Positions 25,160 to 35,301 are shown, numbered from the stretch's first letter. The stretch is 64,000 nt of DNA from Pseudomonas sp. MM213 (GCF_020423045.1 NZ_CP081943.1:930001-994000), one strand, 5' to 3'. Notes: generated by a model from the sequence alone, not told the origin. Numbers and translations: made by a program.

Positions 25160-25248
25160 GAGCCGGCTTGCTGGCGATGGCGATCTCACAACCGACATTT
25201 GCAGTGAGTCGAATATAGCTATCGCCAGCAAGCCGGCTCCTACAGGGG
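25151..25248. repeat. REP doublet (REPIN), GCCGGCTTGCTGGCGA type
   Basis: Arms CCTGTAGGAGCCGGCTTGCT and the exact complement flank about 45 bases. The first arm overlaps the last codons of the LysR gene. Confidence 0.9.
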
Positions 25249-25276
25249 ATTGCGTTGAGTCTGAAATCGCAGGCAC

Positions 25277-25307
25277 AAAAAAACCCGCCTACAGAGGCGG
25301 GTTTTTT
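25277..25307. terminator. Bidirectional intrinsic terminator
   Basis: Stem AACCCGCCT/AGGCGGGTT with a four-base loop, flanked by A7 on one side and T6 on the other. It ends fabI transcription on the minus strand and can also stop the LysR transcript. Confidence 0.9.
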
Positions 25308-25322
25308 CGTTACCGTCGAAGA

Positions 25323-26117
25323 TTACTCTTCGAGGCTGCCCATGGCCGTGGTGTTGAAACCACCGTCCACGTACATGATTTCACCGCTGATGCCGGACGC
25401 CAGGTCCGAGCACAGGAAGGCGCCGGCGTTGCCGACTTCTTCGATGGTGACGTTGCGACGCAGCGGGGTTTGCGCTTCGTTGGCGGCCAGCATCTTGCGG
25501 AAGTTCTTGATGCCGGAAGCGGCGAGGGTGCGGATCGGGCCAGCCGATACGCAGTTGACGCGAGTGCCGTCCGGGCCCAGGGAGCCGGCCAGGTAACGTA
25601 CGCCAGCTTCCAGCGAAGCCTTGGCCATGCCCATTACGTTGTAGTTAGGCATGGTGCGCTCGGCGCCCAGGTACGACAGGGTCAGCAGGCTGCCATTGCG
25701 GCCTTTCATCATTTCGCGGCCAGCTTTGGCCAGGGCCACGAAGCTGTAGGCGCTGATGTCGTGAGCAATGCGGAAACCTTCACGGGTGGTGGCTTCGGTG
25801 AAGTCGCCGTCCAGTTGGTCGCCCGGGGCGAAGCCGACGGAGTGCACGATGCAATCCAGGCCATCCCACTTCTTGCCCAGCTCAACGAAAACCTTGGCGA
25901 TTTCTTCATCGCTGGCCACGTCGCACGGGAAGCACAGGTCCGGGTTGGAACCCCAGCTTTGTGCGAACTCTTCGACACGACCCTTGAGTTTGTCGTTCTG
26001 ATAAGTGAAGGCAAGCTCAGCGCCCTCGCGATGCATGGCGGCAGCGATGCCGGATGCGATGGACAGCTTGCTGGCGACACCGACGATCAGTACGCGCTTA
26101 CCGGCGAGAAAACCCAT
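25323..26117 (-). CDS. fabI: Enoyl-[acyl-carrier-protein] reductase (NADH)
   Basis: Catalyses the last reduction in each round of fatty-acid elongation; target of triclosan. The 264-residue protein has [20 protein letters not shown] at the start (the FabI nucleotide site), the catalytic pair in [14 protein letters not shown] (Tyr then Lys six residues on), and the C-terminal [19 protein letters not shown] typical of FabI. It lies downstream of the peptide transporter genes and upstream of a strong terminator. Placement next to this transporter is conserved in P. aeruginosa as I recall (PA1806). Confidence 0.97.
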   Translation of the reverse strand: MGFLAGKRVLIVGVASKLSIASGIAAAMHREGAELAFTYQNDKLKGRVEEFAQSWGSNPDLCFPCDVASDEEIAKVFVELGKKWDGLDCIVHSVGFAPGDQLDGDFTEATTREGFRIAHDISAYSFVALAKAGREMMKGRNGSLLTLSYLGAERTMPNYNVMGMAKASLEAGVRYLAGSLGPDGTRVNCVSAGPIRTLAASGIKNFRKMLAANEAQTPLRRNVTIEEVGNAGAFLCSDLASGISGEIMYVDGGFNTTAMGSLEE

Positions 26118-26138
26118 GTGTTGCTCCTCTCTTTCAGG

Positions 26139-27749
26139 TTATTGCGCAGTGGCTGGTGCCAGAAAAGCGGCTTCCAGCAACTGCTGTGTATACGGATGTT
26201 GGGGGGCGGCAAAGATACTTTGCGCGTCTCCCTGTTCGACCACTTGGCCATGCTTGACCACCATCAGCTGGTGGCTCAGCGCTTTGACGACAGCCAGGTC
26301 ATGGCTGATAAACAGATACGTCAGGTTGTACTTGGTTTGCAGTGAACGCAAAAGCTCCACCACTTGGCGCTGCACTGTCCGGTCGAGGGCCGAAGTCGGT
26401 TCGTCCAGCAGAATCAGCGCCGGTTTTAGCACTAATGCCCGGGCAATGGCGATTCTCTGCCGCTGCCCGCCGGAAAATTCGTGGGGGTAGCGGTGCCGGG
26501 TTTCCGGATCCAGACCTACCTCCCTGAGTGCCGCAATAATCGCTTGTTCCTGTTCTGCCTCGGTGCCCATCTTGTGAATCCGCAGGCCTTCGCCAACGAT
26601 CTGGCTCACGCACATCCGCGGGCTCAGGCTGCCGAACGGGTCCTGAAACACCACCTGCATCTCCCGACGCAGCGGCCGAACCTGTTGTTGCGTCAGGCAG
26701 TCTAGCTGCTTGCCTTCAAAACGGATCGCACCTTTGCTGCCAATCAGCCGCAAAATCGCCAAACCGAGTGTCGACTTGCCGGAACCGCTTTCTCCCACAA
26801 TCCCCAGGGTCTGTCCCTGAGGCAGGCTGAAATTGATCCCGTCCACCGCTTTGATGTGATCGACGGTCTTTTTCAGCAAGCCTTTCTTGATCGGGAACCA
26901 GACTTTCAGGTCCTCGACCACAAGCAAGGGCGGGCCAATCACGTTGGTCGCCGGCTTGCCGCTGGGCTCCGCTGCCAGCAGTTCCCGAGTGTACGGATGC
27001 TGAGGCGCGCGGAACAACTCTTCGCACGATGCCTGTTCGACGATGCAACCGCGCTGCATGACACATACGCGATGCGCAATTCTTCGCACAAGGTTCAAAT
27101 CGTGACTGATCAGTAACAATGCCATGCCCAGACGGGTCTGCAATTCCTTGAGCAATTCGAGGATTTTCAGCTGGACGGTCACGTCCAGCGCGGTGGTCGG
27201 TTCGTCTGCGATCAGCAGCTCCGGCTCGTTGGCCAGGGCCATGGCGATCATCACCCGCTGGCGCTGGCCGCCGGACAATTCGTGGGGCAGGGCTTTCAGG
27301 CGCTTCTCGGGCTCCGGAATGCCGACCATTTCCAGCAGTTCCAGCGTGCGTTTGGTCGCGACTTTGCCGATCAAACCCTTGTGGATGCGCAGGACTTCGT
27401 TGATCTGCTTCTCGATCGAGTGCAGCGGATTGAGCGAAGTCATCGGCTCCTGAAAGATCATCGCGATCCGGTTGCCACGGATGTGGCGGATGGTTTTTTC
27501 TTTCAGGCTCAGCAGGTCTTGCCCGGAGTACTCGATGGTGCCGGACGGATGCCGGGCGAGCGGGTAGGGCAGCAGGCGCAGGATCGAGCGCGCGGTCACC
27601 GATTTGCCGGAACCGCTTTCACCCACCAACGCCAGGGTTTCGCCGCGCTTGATGTCGAAGCTGACACCTTCGACCACTCGCTGGCAACGCTCGCCAACGA
27701 CGAATTCGACGGCCAGGTCGCGCACTTCGATCAGATTGTCCTGATTCAT
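26139..27749 (-). CDS. yejF: Peptide ABC transporter ATPase, fused two-domain (YejF/NppD)
   Basis: A 536-residue protein with two ATP-binding cassettes in tandem. Each half has a Walker A (GESGSGKSVTARS; GESGSGKSTLGLA), an ABC signature (ELSGGQRQRVMIA; EFSGGQRQRIAIA) and a Walker B (LLIADEPTT; LILLDEPTS). It powers the importer made with the two permeases upstream. Start chosen at the ATG after GAGGAAGTGAA; its start codon lies immediately after the stop of the upstream permease. The homologous P. aeruginosa Npp system imports uridyl-peptide antibiotics and microcin C-like peptides, as I recall; E. coli YejABEF imports microcin C. Confidence 0.93.
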   Translation of the reverse strand: MNQDNLIEVRDLAVEFVVGERCQRVVEGVSFDIKRGETLALVGESGSGKSVTARSILRLLPYPLARHPSGTIEYSGQDLLSLKEKTIRHIRGNRIAMIFQEPMTSLNPLHSIEKQINEVLRIHKGLIGKVATKRTLELLEMVGIPEPEKRLKALPHELSGGQRQRVMIAMALANEPELLIADEPTTALDVTVQLKILELLKELQTRLGMALLLISHDLNLVRRIAHRVCVMQRGCIVEQASCEELFRAPQHPYTRELLAAEPSGKPATNVIGPPLLVVEDLKVWFPIKKGLLKKTVDHIKAVDGINFSLPQGQTLGIVGESGSGKSTLGLAILRLIGSKGAIRFEGKQLDCLTQQQVRPLRREMQVVFQDPFGSLSPRMCVSQIVGEGLRIHKMGTEAEQEQAIIAALREVGLDPETRHRYPHEFSGGQRQRIAIARALVLKPALILLDEPTSALDRTVQRQVVELLRSLQTKYNLTYLFISHDLAVVKALSHQLMVVKHGQVVEQGDAQSIFAAPQHPYTQQLLEAAFLAPATAQ

Positions 27750-27750
27750 T

Positions 27751-28770
27751 TCACTTCCTCGGGTCGAAGGCATCGCGAGCGGACTCGCCGATGAACACCA
27801 GCAGACTCAACATCAACGCCAGCACCGCAAACGCGCTCATGCCCAGCCACGGCGCTTGCAGGTTGGATTTGCCCTGGGCCACCAGCTCACCGAGCGACGG
27901 CGCGCCCGGGGGCAAGCCGAAACCCAGGAAGTCCAGCGCCGTCAGCGTGCCGATGGCGCCGGTCAGGATGAACGGCATGAAGGTCATGGTCGAAACCATC
28001 GCGTTGGGCAAGATGTGGCGGAACATGATCGCACCATTCTGCATCCCCAACGCCCGGGCCGCGCGCACGTATTCGAGGTTGCGTCCGCGCAGGAACTCGG
28101 CGCGGACCACGTCCACCAGGCTCATCCACGAAAACAGCAGCATGATCCCCAGCAGCCACCAGAAGTTCGGCTGGACGAAGCTGGCGAGAATGATCAGCAG
28201 ATACAACACCGGCAACCCGGACCAGATCTCCAGGAACCGTTGCCCGGCCAGGTCGACCCAGCCGCCATAGAAACCCTGCAAGGCACCGGCAATCACGCCG
28301 ATGATCGAGCTGAGAATGGTCAATGTCAGCGCGAACAGCACCGAAATCCGGAAGCCGTAAATCACCCGCGCCAACACATCGCGCCCCTGATCGTCCGTGC
28401 CCAGCAGGTTGTCGGTCGACGGCGGCGCCGGTGCCGGGACTTTCAGGTCGTAGTTGATGCTTTGGTAGCTGTAGGGAATCGGCGCCCACAGCACCCACGC
28501 ATCCTTGGCCTTGAGCAGTTCGCGGATATACGGGCTCTTGTAGTTGGCTTCCAGCGGGAATTCGCCGCCGAACGTAGTCTCCGGGTAACGCTTGAGCGCC
28601 GGGAAGTACCAGCTGTTGTCGTAATGCACCACCAAGGGTTTGTCGTTGGCGATCAGCTCGGCACCGAGGCTCAGGCCGAACAGCACGAGAAACAGCCACA
28701 GCGACCACCAGCCGCGCTTGTTGGCCTTGAACAGTTCGAAACGCCGGCGATTGAGAGGGGACAGGTTCAT
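27751..28770 (-). CDS. yejE: Peptide ABC transporter permease (YejE/NppC)
   Basis: Inner-membrane permease, 339 residues. After a cytoplasmic N-terminus (NRRRFELFKANKRGWWSLWLFLVL) there is one helix, a large periplasmic stretch containing LKRYPETTFGGEFPLEANYKSPYI, typical of YejE, and five further helices with the EAA loop (EYVRAARALGMQNGAIMFRHILPN). The ATG chosen is one base beyond the stop of yejB; an in-frame start 14 codons upstream would lie inside it. It pairs with YejB. Confidence 0.93.
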   Translation of the reverse strand: MNLSPLNRRRFELFKANKRGWWSLWLFLVLFGLSLGAELIANDKPLVVHYDNSWYFPALKRYPETTFGGEFPLEANYKSPYIRELLKAKDAWVLWAPIPYSYQSINYDLKVPAPAPPSTDNLLGTDDQGRDVLARVIYGFRISVLFALTLTILSSIIGVIAGALQGFYGGWVDLAGQRFLEIWSGLPVLYLLIILASFVQPNFWWLLGIMLLFSWMSLVDVVRAEFLRGRNLEYVRAARALGMQNGAIMFRHILPNAMVSTMTFMPFILTGAIGTLTALDFLGFGLPPGAPSLGELVAQGKSNLQAPWLGMSAFAVLALMLSLLVFIGESARDAFDPRK

Positions 28771-28771
28771 C

Positions 28772-29845
28772 TCAATGCTCCCGGCTTTCGAAGTCGATGC
28801 GCGGATCGACAAAGGTGTACGTCAGATCGCCGATCAGTTTCACCACCAATCCCAGCAGGGTGAAGATGAACAACGTACCGAAGACCACCGGGTAATCACG
28901 GTTGATCGCGGCTTCGAAACTCATCAGCCCCAGTCCGTCGAGGGAGAAAATCACCTCCACCAGCAACGAACCGGTGAAGAAAATCCCGATGAACGCCGAC
29001 GGGAAACCGGCAATCACCAGCAGCATGGCGTTGCGGAACACGTGGCCGTAGAGCACACGGTGATTGGTCAGGCCCTTGGCCTTGGCGGTGACCACGTACT
29101 GCTTGTTGATTTCATCGAGGAAGCTGTTTTTGGTCAGCAGGGTCATGGTCGCGAAGTTACCGATCACCAGCGCCGTCACCGGCAATGCCAGGTGCCAGAA
29201 GTAATCGAGAATCTTGCCGCCCATGCTCAGTTCATCGAAGTTGTTCGAGGTCAGTCCCCGAAGCGGGAACCAGTCGAAATAGCTGCCGCCGGCGAACACC
29301 ACAATCAACAGAATGGCGAACAGGAACGCCGGGATCGCGTAACCGACGATGATCGCCGAGCTGGTCCAGACGTCGAAGTGGCTGCCGTGCCGCGTGGCCT
29401 TGGCGATCCCCAGCGGGATCGACACCAGGTACATGATCAGCGTGCTCCACAGCCCGAGGGAGATCGACACCGGCATCTTTTCCTTGATCAGGTCGATGAC
29501 CTTGGCGTCGCGAAAGAAACTGTCGCCGAAATCCAGGGTGGCGTAGTTCTTGACCATGATCCACAAACGTTCCGGCGCCGATTTGTCGAAGCCATACATG
29601 TGCTCGATTTCTTTCACCAGCGCGGGGTCCAGACCCTGGGCGCCACGATAGGCCGAGCCGGCCACCGACACCTCTGCACCACCGCCGGCAATGCGGCTGG
29701 TGGCGCCTTCGAAACCTTCGAGCTTGGCGATCATCTGCTCCACCGGCCCGCCGGGGGCGGCCTGGATGATCACGAAGTTGATCAGCAAAATGCCGAGCAG
29801 CGTCGGGATGATCAGCAGCAGTCGCCGAAAAATATACGCCAGCAT
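28772..29845 (-). CDS. yejB: Peptide ABC transporter permease (YejB/NppB)
   Basis: Inner-membrane permease of 357 residues. It has the usual DppB-type N-terminus ([37 protein letters not shown]), a long periplasmic segment (about 40-140) and five more helices with the EAA loop [26 protein letters not shown]. Together with YejE it forms the pore. Its start is three bases downstream of the stop of the binding-protein gene, so translation is likely coupled. Confidence 0.93.
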   Translation of the reverse strand: MLAYIFRRLLLIIPTLLGILLINFVIIQAAPGGPVEQMIAKLEGFEGATSRIAGGGAEVSVAGSAYRGAQGLDPALVKEIEHMYGFDKSAPERLWIMVKNYATLDFGDSFFRDAKVIDLIKEKMPVSISLGLWSTLIMYLVSIPLGIAKATRHGSHFDVWTSSAIIVGYAIPAFLFAILLIVVFAGGSYFDWFPLRGLTSNNFDELSMGGKILDYFWHLALPVTALVIGNFATMTLLTKNSFLDEINKQYVVTAKAKGLTNHRVLYGHVFRNAMLLVIAGFPSAFIGIFFTGSLLVEVIFSLDGLGLMSFEAAINRDYPVVFGTLFIFTLLGLVVKLIGDLTYTFVDPRIDFESREH

Positions 29846-29848
29846 CTA

Positions 29849-31690
29849 TTACTCCGTGCCCGCAGGGTCGGCTTGCAGTTTGGTTTCGACTTCTATCGCC
29901 GGTGTCACGTTGGGCTTGATCCACCAGGTGGCCGTACCGATGTCGTACTTGGGTGAGATTTTCGGGTGGCCGATATGGTTCCAGTAAGCCACGCGCCAGG
30001 TCTTGATGTGCCAGTTGGGGATCACGTAATAACCCCATTGCAGCACGCGGTCCAGTGCACGGGCGTGAGCCACCAGGCTTTTGCGCGAATCGGCGTTGAT
30101 CAGTTGCTCGACCAGTTGGTCCACCACCGGGTCTTTCAGGCCCATGGAGTTGCGGCTGCCGGGCTTGTCGGCGGCGGCAGACATCCAGAATTCGCGCTGT
30201 TCGTTACCCGGCGAGTTGGATTGCGGGAAGCTGCCGACAATCATGTCGAAGTCCCGCGAACGCACGCGATTGATGTACTGCGAGACGTCGACCCGGCGAA
30301 TCACCAGGTCGATCCCCAGGTCGCTGAGGTTACGCTTGAACGGCAGCAGCACCCGTTCGAACTCGGTCTGGGCCAGCAGGAACTCGATGTTCACCGGTTT
30401 GCCGTTGGCGTCGACCATCTTGTCGTCGACGATCCGCCAGCCGGCTTCCTGCAACAGCTGATAAGCCTTGCGCTGCTGCGTGCGGATCATGCCGCTGGCG
30501 TCGGTCACCGGGTTCTGGAAGGCCTCGGTGAATACCTGCTCGGGGATCTTGCCGCGGAACGGGTCGAGAATGGCCAACTGATCGGCATCCGGCAAACCGG
30601 TGGCGGCCATTTCCGAGTTTTCAAAGAAACTGCGGGTGCGCACGTAGGCGCCGTTGAACAGTTGCTTGTTGGTCCATTCAAAGTCCAGCAACAACGTCAG
30701 CGCCTGGCGCACGCGCACGTCCTGGAACACCGGACGGCGCAGGTTGAAGACAAAACCCTGCATGCCGGTCGGGTTGCCGTTGGGGATCTGTTCCTTGTTC
30801 AGCCGACCTTCGGCAACCGCCGGAATGTTGTAGGCGTTGGCCCAGTTCTTCGCGCTCATCTCCAGCCAGTAATCGAACTGTCCGGCCTTGAGTGCTTCCA
30901 GGGCCACGGTGTTGTCGCGGTAGTAATCGGTGGTCATCACGTCGAAGTTGTAGAAACCACGGTTGGCCGGCAGGTCCTTGCCCCAGTAATCCTTGACCCG
31001 CTCGTAGCGAATCGAGCGCCCGGCCTTCACCTCGCTGACCTTGTACGGGCCGCTGCCCAGCGGCATTTCCAGGTTGCCCTTGTTGAAGTCCCGGGTCGCC
31101 CACCAGTGTTTGGGCAGTACCGGCAACTGGCCGAGGATCAACGGCAGTTCGCGGTTGTTGGTGTGCTTGAACTTGAACAGCACGGTCAGCGGGTCTTCGG
31201 CGACTGCTTCAGCGACGTCGCTGTAGTAACCGCGATACATCGGTGCGCCGTCCTTGATCAGCGTTTCGAAGCTGAACACCACGTCTTCGGCACGGATCGG
31301 ATGACCGTCGTGGAAGCGTGCTTCAGGGCGCAGGTAGAAACGCACCCAGCTGTTGTCCGGGGCTTTCTCGATCTTGCCGGCAACCAATCCATATTCGGTG
31401 AACGGTTCATCGAGTCCCTGTTTGGCCAGGGTGTCGTAGATCAGCTCGATGTCGCCGGCCGACACGCCTTTGCTGATGAACGGGTTGAGGCTGTCGAAGC
31501 CGCCGAAACCGGCCTGACGGAAGACCCCGCCCTTGGGTGCGTCCGGATTCACGTAGTCGAAATGTTTGAAGTCGGCCGGGTATTTCGGCGGCTCGTTGTA
31601 CAAGGTCAGGGCGTGTTGCGGCGCGGCGCAGGCCAGCCCGGCGAACAACAGGCCGCTGGCCTGCAAGAGCAGGGCGCGTACGGGTTTCAT
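29849..31690 (-). CDS. nppA2: Peptide-binding protein 2 of the Npp/Yej transporter
   Basis: Periplasmic solute-binding protein (family 5), 613 residues, with signal peptide (about 1-22, GLACAAP). Motifs include YPADFKHFDYVNPDAPKGGVFRQAGFGGFDSLNPF and YWGKDLPANRGFYNFDVMTTDYYRD, the same blocks as in YejA. The start is set by GGAGAAAG before ATG and by a four-base ATGA overlap with the preceding paralogue. Duplication of the binding protein is a feature of the Npp system and suggests either two ligand ranges or cooperative capture. It resembles its neighbour but is not identical. Confidence 0.92.
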   Translation of the reverse strand: MKPVRALLLQASGLLFAGLACAAPQHALTLYNEPPKYPADFKHFDYVNPDAPKGGVFRQAGFGGFDSLNPFISKGVSAGDIELIYDTLAKQGLDEPFTEYGLVAGKIEKAPDNSWVRFYLRPEARFHDGHPIRAEDVVFSFETLIKDGAPMYRGYYSDVAEAVAEDPLTVLFKFKHTNNRELPLILGQLPVLPKHWWATRDFNKGNLEMPLGSGPYKVSEVKAGRSIRYERVKDYWGKDLPANRGFYNFDVMTTDYYRDNTVALEALKAGQFDYWLEMSAKNWANAYNIPAVAEGRLNKEQIPNGNPTGMQGFVFNLRRPVFQDVRVRQALTLLLDFEWTNKQLFNGAYVRTRSFFENSEMAATGLPDADQLAILDPFRGKIPEQVFTEAFQNPVTDASGMIRTQQRKAYQLLQEAGWRIVDDKMVDANGKPVNIEFLLAQTEFERVLLPFKRNLSDLGIDLVIRRVDVSQYINRVRSRDFDMIVGSFPQSNSPGNEQREFWMSAAADKPGSRNSMGLKDPVVDQLVEQLINADSRKSLVAHARALDRVLQWGYYVIPNWHIKTWRVAYWNHIGHPKISPKYDIGTATWWIKPNVTPAIEVETKLQADPAGTE

Positions 31691-33519
31691 CGATCTTTCT
31701 CCGAAGATTTCAGCCACCACGCGCTCAGGCCCAGCGTATAGGGCGGCGTGGTGACGAAGGCGAACCGGTTGCGGTAGGCCAGGCGGTGATAATTGAGGTA
31801 CCAGTTGGGAATGATGTAGTGCTGCCATAACAACACGCGGTCCAGGGCTTTGCCGGCGGCAACCTGTTCATCGCGGGTCTGGGCGGCGAGCAGTTGCTCG
31901 AGTAAATGGTCAACCACCGGGTTGGCGATGCCCGCGTAATTTTTGCTGCCCTTGACCCCGACCTGGCTGGAATGGAAATACTGCCATTGCTCCAGACCGG
32001 GGCTGAGGGTCTGGTTCAGGGTCATCAGAATCATGTCGAAATCGAACTGGTCGAGACGCTGTTTGTACTGGGCGCGGTCCACCGTGCGCAGCCGTGCGTC
32101 GATGCCGATACTGGCGAGGTTCTCGACATAAGGCTGGAGGATGCGTTCCAGGTTCGGGTTGACCAGCAGGATCTCAAGCGAGAGCGGCTGGCCCTTGGCG
32201 TTTTCGACTCGTTGACCGTTGAGCTTCCAGCCGGCCTCGGCGAGCAGGCTCAGGGCCTGGCGCATGGTGTCCCGCGGAATGCCGCGCCCTTGGGTCTGCG
32301 GCAGGCTGAACGGCTCGGTGAGCAGTTTGGCGGGCAATTGCTCGCGGTACGGCTTGAGCATCAACCACTCATGACCGACCGGCAGACCGGTGGCCGAGAA
32401 TTCGCTGTTGGGGTAGTAACTCATGGCGCGCTTGTAAGCGCCGCTGAACAGCGTGCGATTGGTCCACTCGAAATCGAACATCAGCCCCAGCGCTTCGCGC
32501 ACCTTCGCGTCGGAGAAGGCCGGGCGCCGGGTGTTCATGAACAGGCCCTGGCTCTGGGTCGGGATCTGGTGCGGGATCTGCGCCTTGATGACATCGCCTC
32601 GTCGCACGGCCGGGAAGTTGTAACCGTTAACCCAGTTCTTCGCCTGATGCTCGATGTAGATGTCGAACTCGCCGGCCTTGAAGGCCTCGAACGCGACGTC
32701 GCTGTCGCGGTAGAACTCGACTTCCATGCGGTCGACGTTGTACTTGCCGCGATTGACCGGCAGGTCCTTGCCCCAGTAATCCTTGACCCGTTCAAACACA
32801 ATCTGGCGCCCGGGCGTGACCGAGGTCATGCGATAAGGGCCACTGCCGAGCGGCGGCTCGAAGGTGGTGGCCTTGAAGTCGCGACCTTTCCAGTAATGCT
32901 GCGGCAGCACCGGCAACTCGCCCAGGCGCAAGATCAGCAGTGGGTTGCCAGCGCGCTTGAAGACGAAACGGATGCGCTGTGGGTTGAGCACGTCGACCCG
33001 CAACACTTCCTGGAGATTGGTGCGGTATTGCGGATGGCCTTCCTTGAGCAGCAATCGATAAGAGAACGCGACGTCATACGCGGTGATCGGCGTGCCATCG
33101 TGAAAGCGGGCTTCGGGGCGCAGGTTGAACACCACCCAGCTACGGTCTTCGCTGTATTCCACCGATTGGGCGATCAGGCCATAACTGGAGGTGGGTTCGT
33201 CGCCGGACGGCGCGTATTGGCCCGTGCCGACCATCAGCGGCTCGTTGAGCTCGTTGATGCCGTACTGCAGGAAATTCGCGGTGGAAACCGGGCTTGAGCC
33301 CTTGAAGGTGTACGGGTTGAGCGTATCGAAGGTGCCAAACGCCATCACCCGCAACGTACCGCCCTTGGGCGCTTGCGGGTTGACCCAGTCGAAATGGGTA
33401 AATCTGGCCGGGTACTTGAGCGTGCCGAACTGCGCATAACCATGGCTTTCGCTGATCGTCGCACTTGCGGAGGAGCTCAAGGCCAGGCTGATGAGGAGCA
33501 GGAGGAGGGGACGCTTCAA
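31687..33519 (-). CDS. nppA1: Peptide-binding protein 1 of the Npp/Yej transporter
   Basis: First gene of the importer operon, 610 residues, with a signal peptide (MKRPLLLLLISLALSSSASA). The YejA-type blocks are YPARFTHFDWVNPQAPKGGTLRVMAFGTFDTLNPYTF, ARFHDGTPITAYDVAFSY and VKDYWGKDLPVNRGKYNVDRMEVEFYRD. The start codon is TTG, with GGATCTCT upstream; no ATG lies at a better place. The operon promoter must be in the gap before it, which also holds a REP doublet. Confidence 0.9.
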   Translation of the reverse strand: MKRPLLLLLISLALSSSASATISESHGYAQFGTLKYPARFTHFDWVNPQAPKGGTLRVMAFGTFDTLNPYTFKGSSPVSTANFLQYGINELNEPLMVGTGQYAPSGDEPTSSYGLIAQSVEYSEDRSWVVFNLRPEARFHDGTPITAYDVAFSYRLLLKEGHPQYRTNLQEVLRVDVLNPQRIRFVFKRAGNPLLILRLGELPVLPQHYWKGRDFKATTFEPPLGSGPYRMTSVTPGRQIVFERVKDYWGKDLPVNRGKYNVDRMEVEFYRDSDVAFEAFKAGEFDIYIEHQAKNWVNGYNFPAVRRGDVIKAQIPHQIPTQSQGLFMNTRRPAFSDAKVREALGLMFDFEWTNRTLFSGAYKRAMSYYPNSEFSATGLPVGHEWLMLKPYREQLPAKLLTEPFSLPQTQGRGIPRDTMRQALSLLAEAGWKLNGQRVENAKGQPLSLEILLVNPNLERILQPYVENLASIGIDARLRTVDRAQYKQRLDQFDFDMILMTLNQTLSPGLEQWQYFHSSQVGVKGSKNYAGIANPVVDHLLEQLLAAQTRDEQVAAGKALDRVLLWQHYIIPNWYLNYHRLAYRNRFAFVTTPPYTLGLSAWWLKSSEKDR

Positions 33520-33674
33520 GTCAGAGATCCGATCCAGGCGGCTTGGGCTTTGTGGGCCGTACAGTAACAGCTTGTATGGACAGGAAAAAGACGGGGATTT
33601 AACGACCCGTTAATTGCCGGGGCAGATCCCTTGTGGAGGCTTGGAAACCTATTTGATCGCTCGTCGTACACAAA

Positions 33675-33780
33675 CCCTGTAGGAGCCAGCTTGCTGGCGA
33701 TGGTCGTTAACGATATCGCGTGAAATCTGGTTAAACGCGGCGCACTTGAGCCCATCGCCAGCAAGCCGGCTCCTACAGAG
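33675..33780. repeat. REP doublet (REPIN), GCCAGCTTGCTGGCGA type
   Basis: Arms CCTGTAGGAGCCAGCTTGCT and AGCAAGCCGGCTCCTACAG flank about 55 bases. The gap of about 320 bases between the importer and mltD holds this, an intrinsic terminator and the importer promoter region; no gene is seen. Confidence 0.88.
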
Positions 33781-33811
33781 GGTGTGTGAACCTGTTTTAT
33801 GGTGTTTGGGC

Positions 33812-33845
33812 AAAAAAAAAGCCCCTGAAGTCAGGGGCTTTTTTT
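33812..33845 (-). terminator. Intrinsic terminator of mltD
   Basis: Stem AGCCCCTGA/TCAGGGGCT with a two-base loop, flanked by A9 on the left and T7 on the right. It overlaps the stop codon of mltD and can work in both directions. Confidence 0.9.
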
Positions 33846-35301
33846 AGTGCGGCGAAGCAACCGTCAACATCTGACCCGGCTTCAGCGCCTGGCCGACACG
33901 CGGGTTCCAGCGCTTGAGGTGCTGCATTTCAACGTTGAAACGCTTGGCCACGATGTACAGCGAGTCACCTTGCTGGACCTTGTATTGGGTCTGCGGTTTC
34001 TTGGTGTCCGTCTTGCCATTCGTCTTGGTGTTGGCGGCCACTACGGTGTTGACGCGTCCGGAGCTGCGCTTGGTCTTGTCTTGCATCACCAGCGTCTGGC
34101 CAACCTTGAGGTCCTTGCCGGTCAGCTTGTTCCAGCGTTGCAGGTCTTTCACGTCGACCTTGTTGGCCTTGGCGATGGTGCCGAGGTTGTCGCCACGTTT
34201 CACGCGGTAGGCGCGTTTGAGGCTGGCGATCTGGGTATCGTCTGCGCCTTCGAACACCGGTTTGAGCGACTTCTTGCTGATCAGCTCTTCAGGACGCATG
34301 GTCGACAGGCTGGCGGTCAGCAGTTGCGCCTTGGACGTCGGCACCAGCAAATGCTGAGGACCGTCCAGAGTGGTGGTGCGCTGCTTGAAGGCCGGGTTGA
34401 GCTGGAACAGCTCGTCTTCGTCGATATTGGCCACCGCTGCAACCTTGGACAGGTCCATGCGCTGGTTGATTTCGACGGCCTGAAAATACGGCTCGTTGGC
34501 GATCGGGTTGAGGTTCACGCCGTAGGCTTCGGGCGCCAGGACCACTTGCGACAGGGCCAGCAACTTCGGCACATAGGCCTGGGTTTCCGACGGCAGTGGC
34601 AGGTTCCAGTAATCGGTAGGCAGGCCAAGTCTTTCGTTACGTTCGATGGCCCGGCTGACCGTACCTTCACCCGCGTTGTAAGCCGCGAGGGCCAGCAGCC
34701 AGTCGCCGTTGAACATGTCGTGCAGACGGGTCAGGTAATCCATCGCGGCGGTGGTCGACGCGGTAATGTCACGACGGCCATCGTAGAAACGGGTCTGGCG
34801 CAGGTTGAAGTAACGCCCGGTGGAAGGAATGAATTGCCACAGGCCAACCGCGTCGGCCCGGGAATAGGCCATTGGGTTGTAGGCGCTTTCAATCACTGGC
34901 AGGAGTGCCAGTTCCAGCGGCATGTTGCGTTCTTCAAGGCGTTCGACGATGTAGTGAATGTAGAGACTGCCGCGTTCGCCGGCGTTTTCGAGGAAGGATG
35001 GATTACTGGCGAACCACAGGCGCTGTTGCTCGATGCGCGGGTTGACGCCCAGGCCTTCCTGCAACTGGAAGCCCTGGCGCATGCGCTCCCAGACGTCCTG
35101 TGGAATTTGCGGGCTAGGCTTTTCGCTGAGCCAGATGGGCTTCTGTTTGGCTCGCGCTGCGATGTTCGGGGTATGTGCCGCGTCGGTCTGCGGCACATGG
35201 CTGGAACAGCCCGCCAGAGTGGCGGACACAGCCACCGCTATGGCTTGAGCCAAGCGGGTCAATGCGTCTGAATTGATGGCTTTACGAATAGATGACGACA
35301 T
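33844..35301 (-). CDS. mltD: Membrane-bound lytic murein transglycosylase D
   Basis: Cuts peptidoglycan strands to form 1,6-anhydromuropeptides. The 485-residue lipoprotein has a lipobox ending SATLAGC, an SLT domain (about 110-240) with catalytic Glu in ALLPVIESAYNPMA and ADAVGLWQFIPSTGRYFNL, and two C-terminal LysM domains (YRVKRGDNLGTIAKANKVD; YKVQQGDSLYIVAKRFNVE). Other starts, including a TTG 8 codons upstream, are possible. It neighbours gloB, as in P. aeruginosa (PA1812-PA1813). Confidence 0.94.
   Translation of the reverse strand: MSSSIRKAINSDALTRLAQAIAVAVSATLAGCSSHVPQTDAAHTPNIAARAKQKPIWLSEKPSPQIPQDVWERMRQGFQLQEGLGVNPRIEQQRLWFASNPSFLENAGERGSLYIHYIVERLEERNMPLELALLPVIESAYNPMAYSRADAVGLWQFIPSTGRYFNLRQTRFYDGRRDITASTTAAMDYLTRLHDMFNGDWLLALAAYNAGEGTVSRAIERNERLGLPTDYWNLPLPSETQAYVPKLLALSQVVLAPEAYGVNLNPIANEPYFQAVEINQRMDLSKVAAVANIDEDELFQLNPAFKQRTTTLDGPQHLLVPTSKAQLLTASLSTMRPEELISKKSLKPVFEGADDTQIASLKRAYRVKRGDNLGTIAKANKVDVKDLQRWNKLTGKDLKVGQTLVMQDKTKRSSGRVNTVVAANTKTNGKTDTKKPQTQYKVQQGDSLYIVAKRFNVEMQHLKRWNPRVGQALKPGQMLTVASPH

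Noticed and set aside
29966..33297. Two long plus-strand frames opposite the two peptide-binding proteins
   Set aside because: Both are antisense shadows; the minus strand has signal peptides, conserved blocks and coupled starts.
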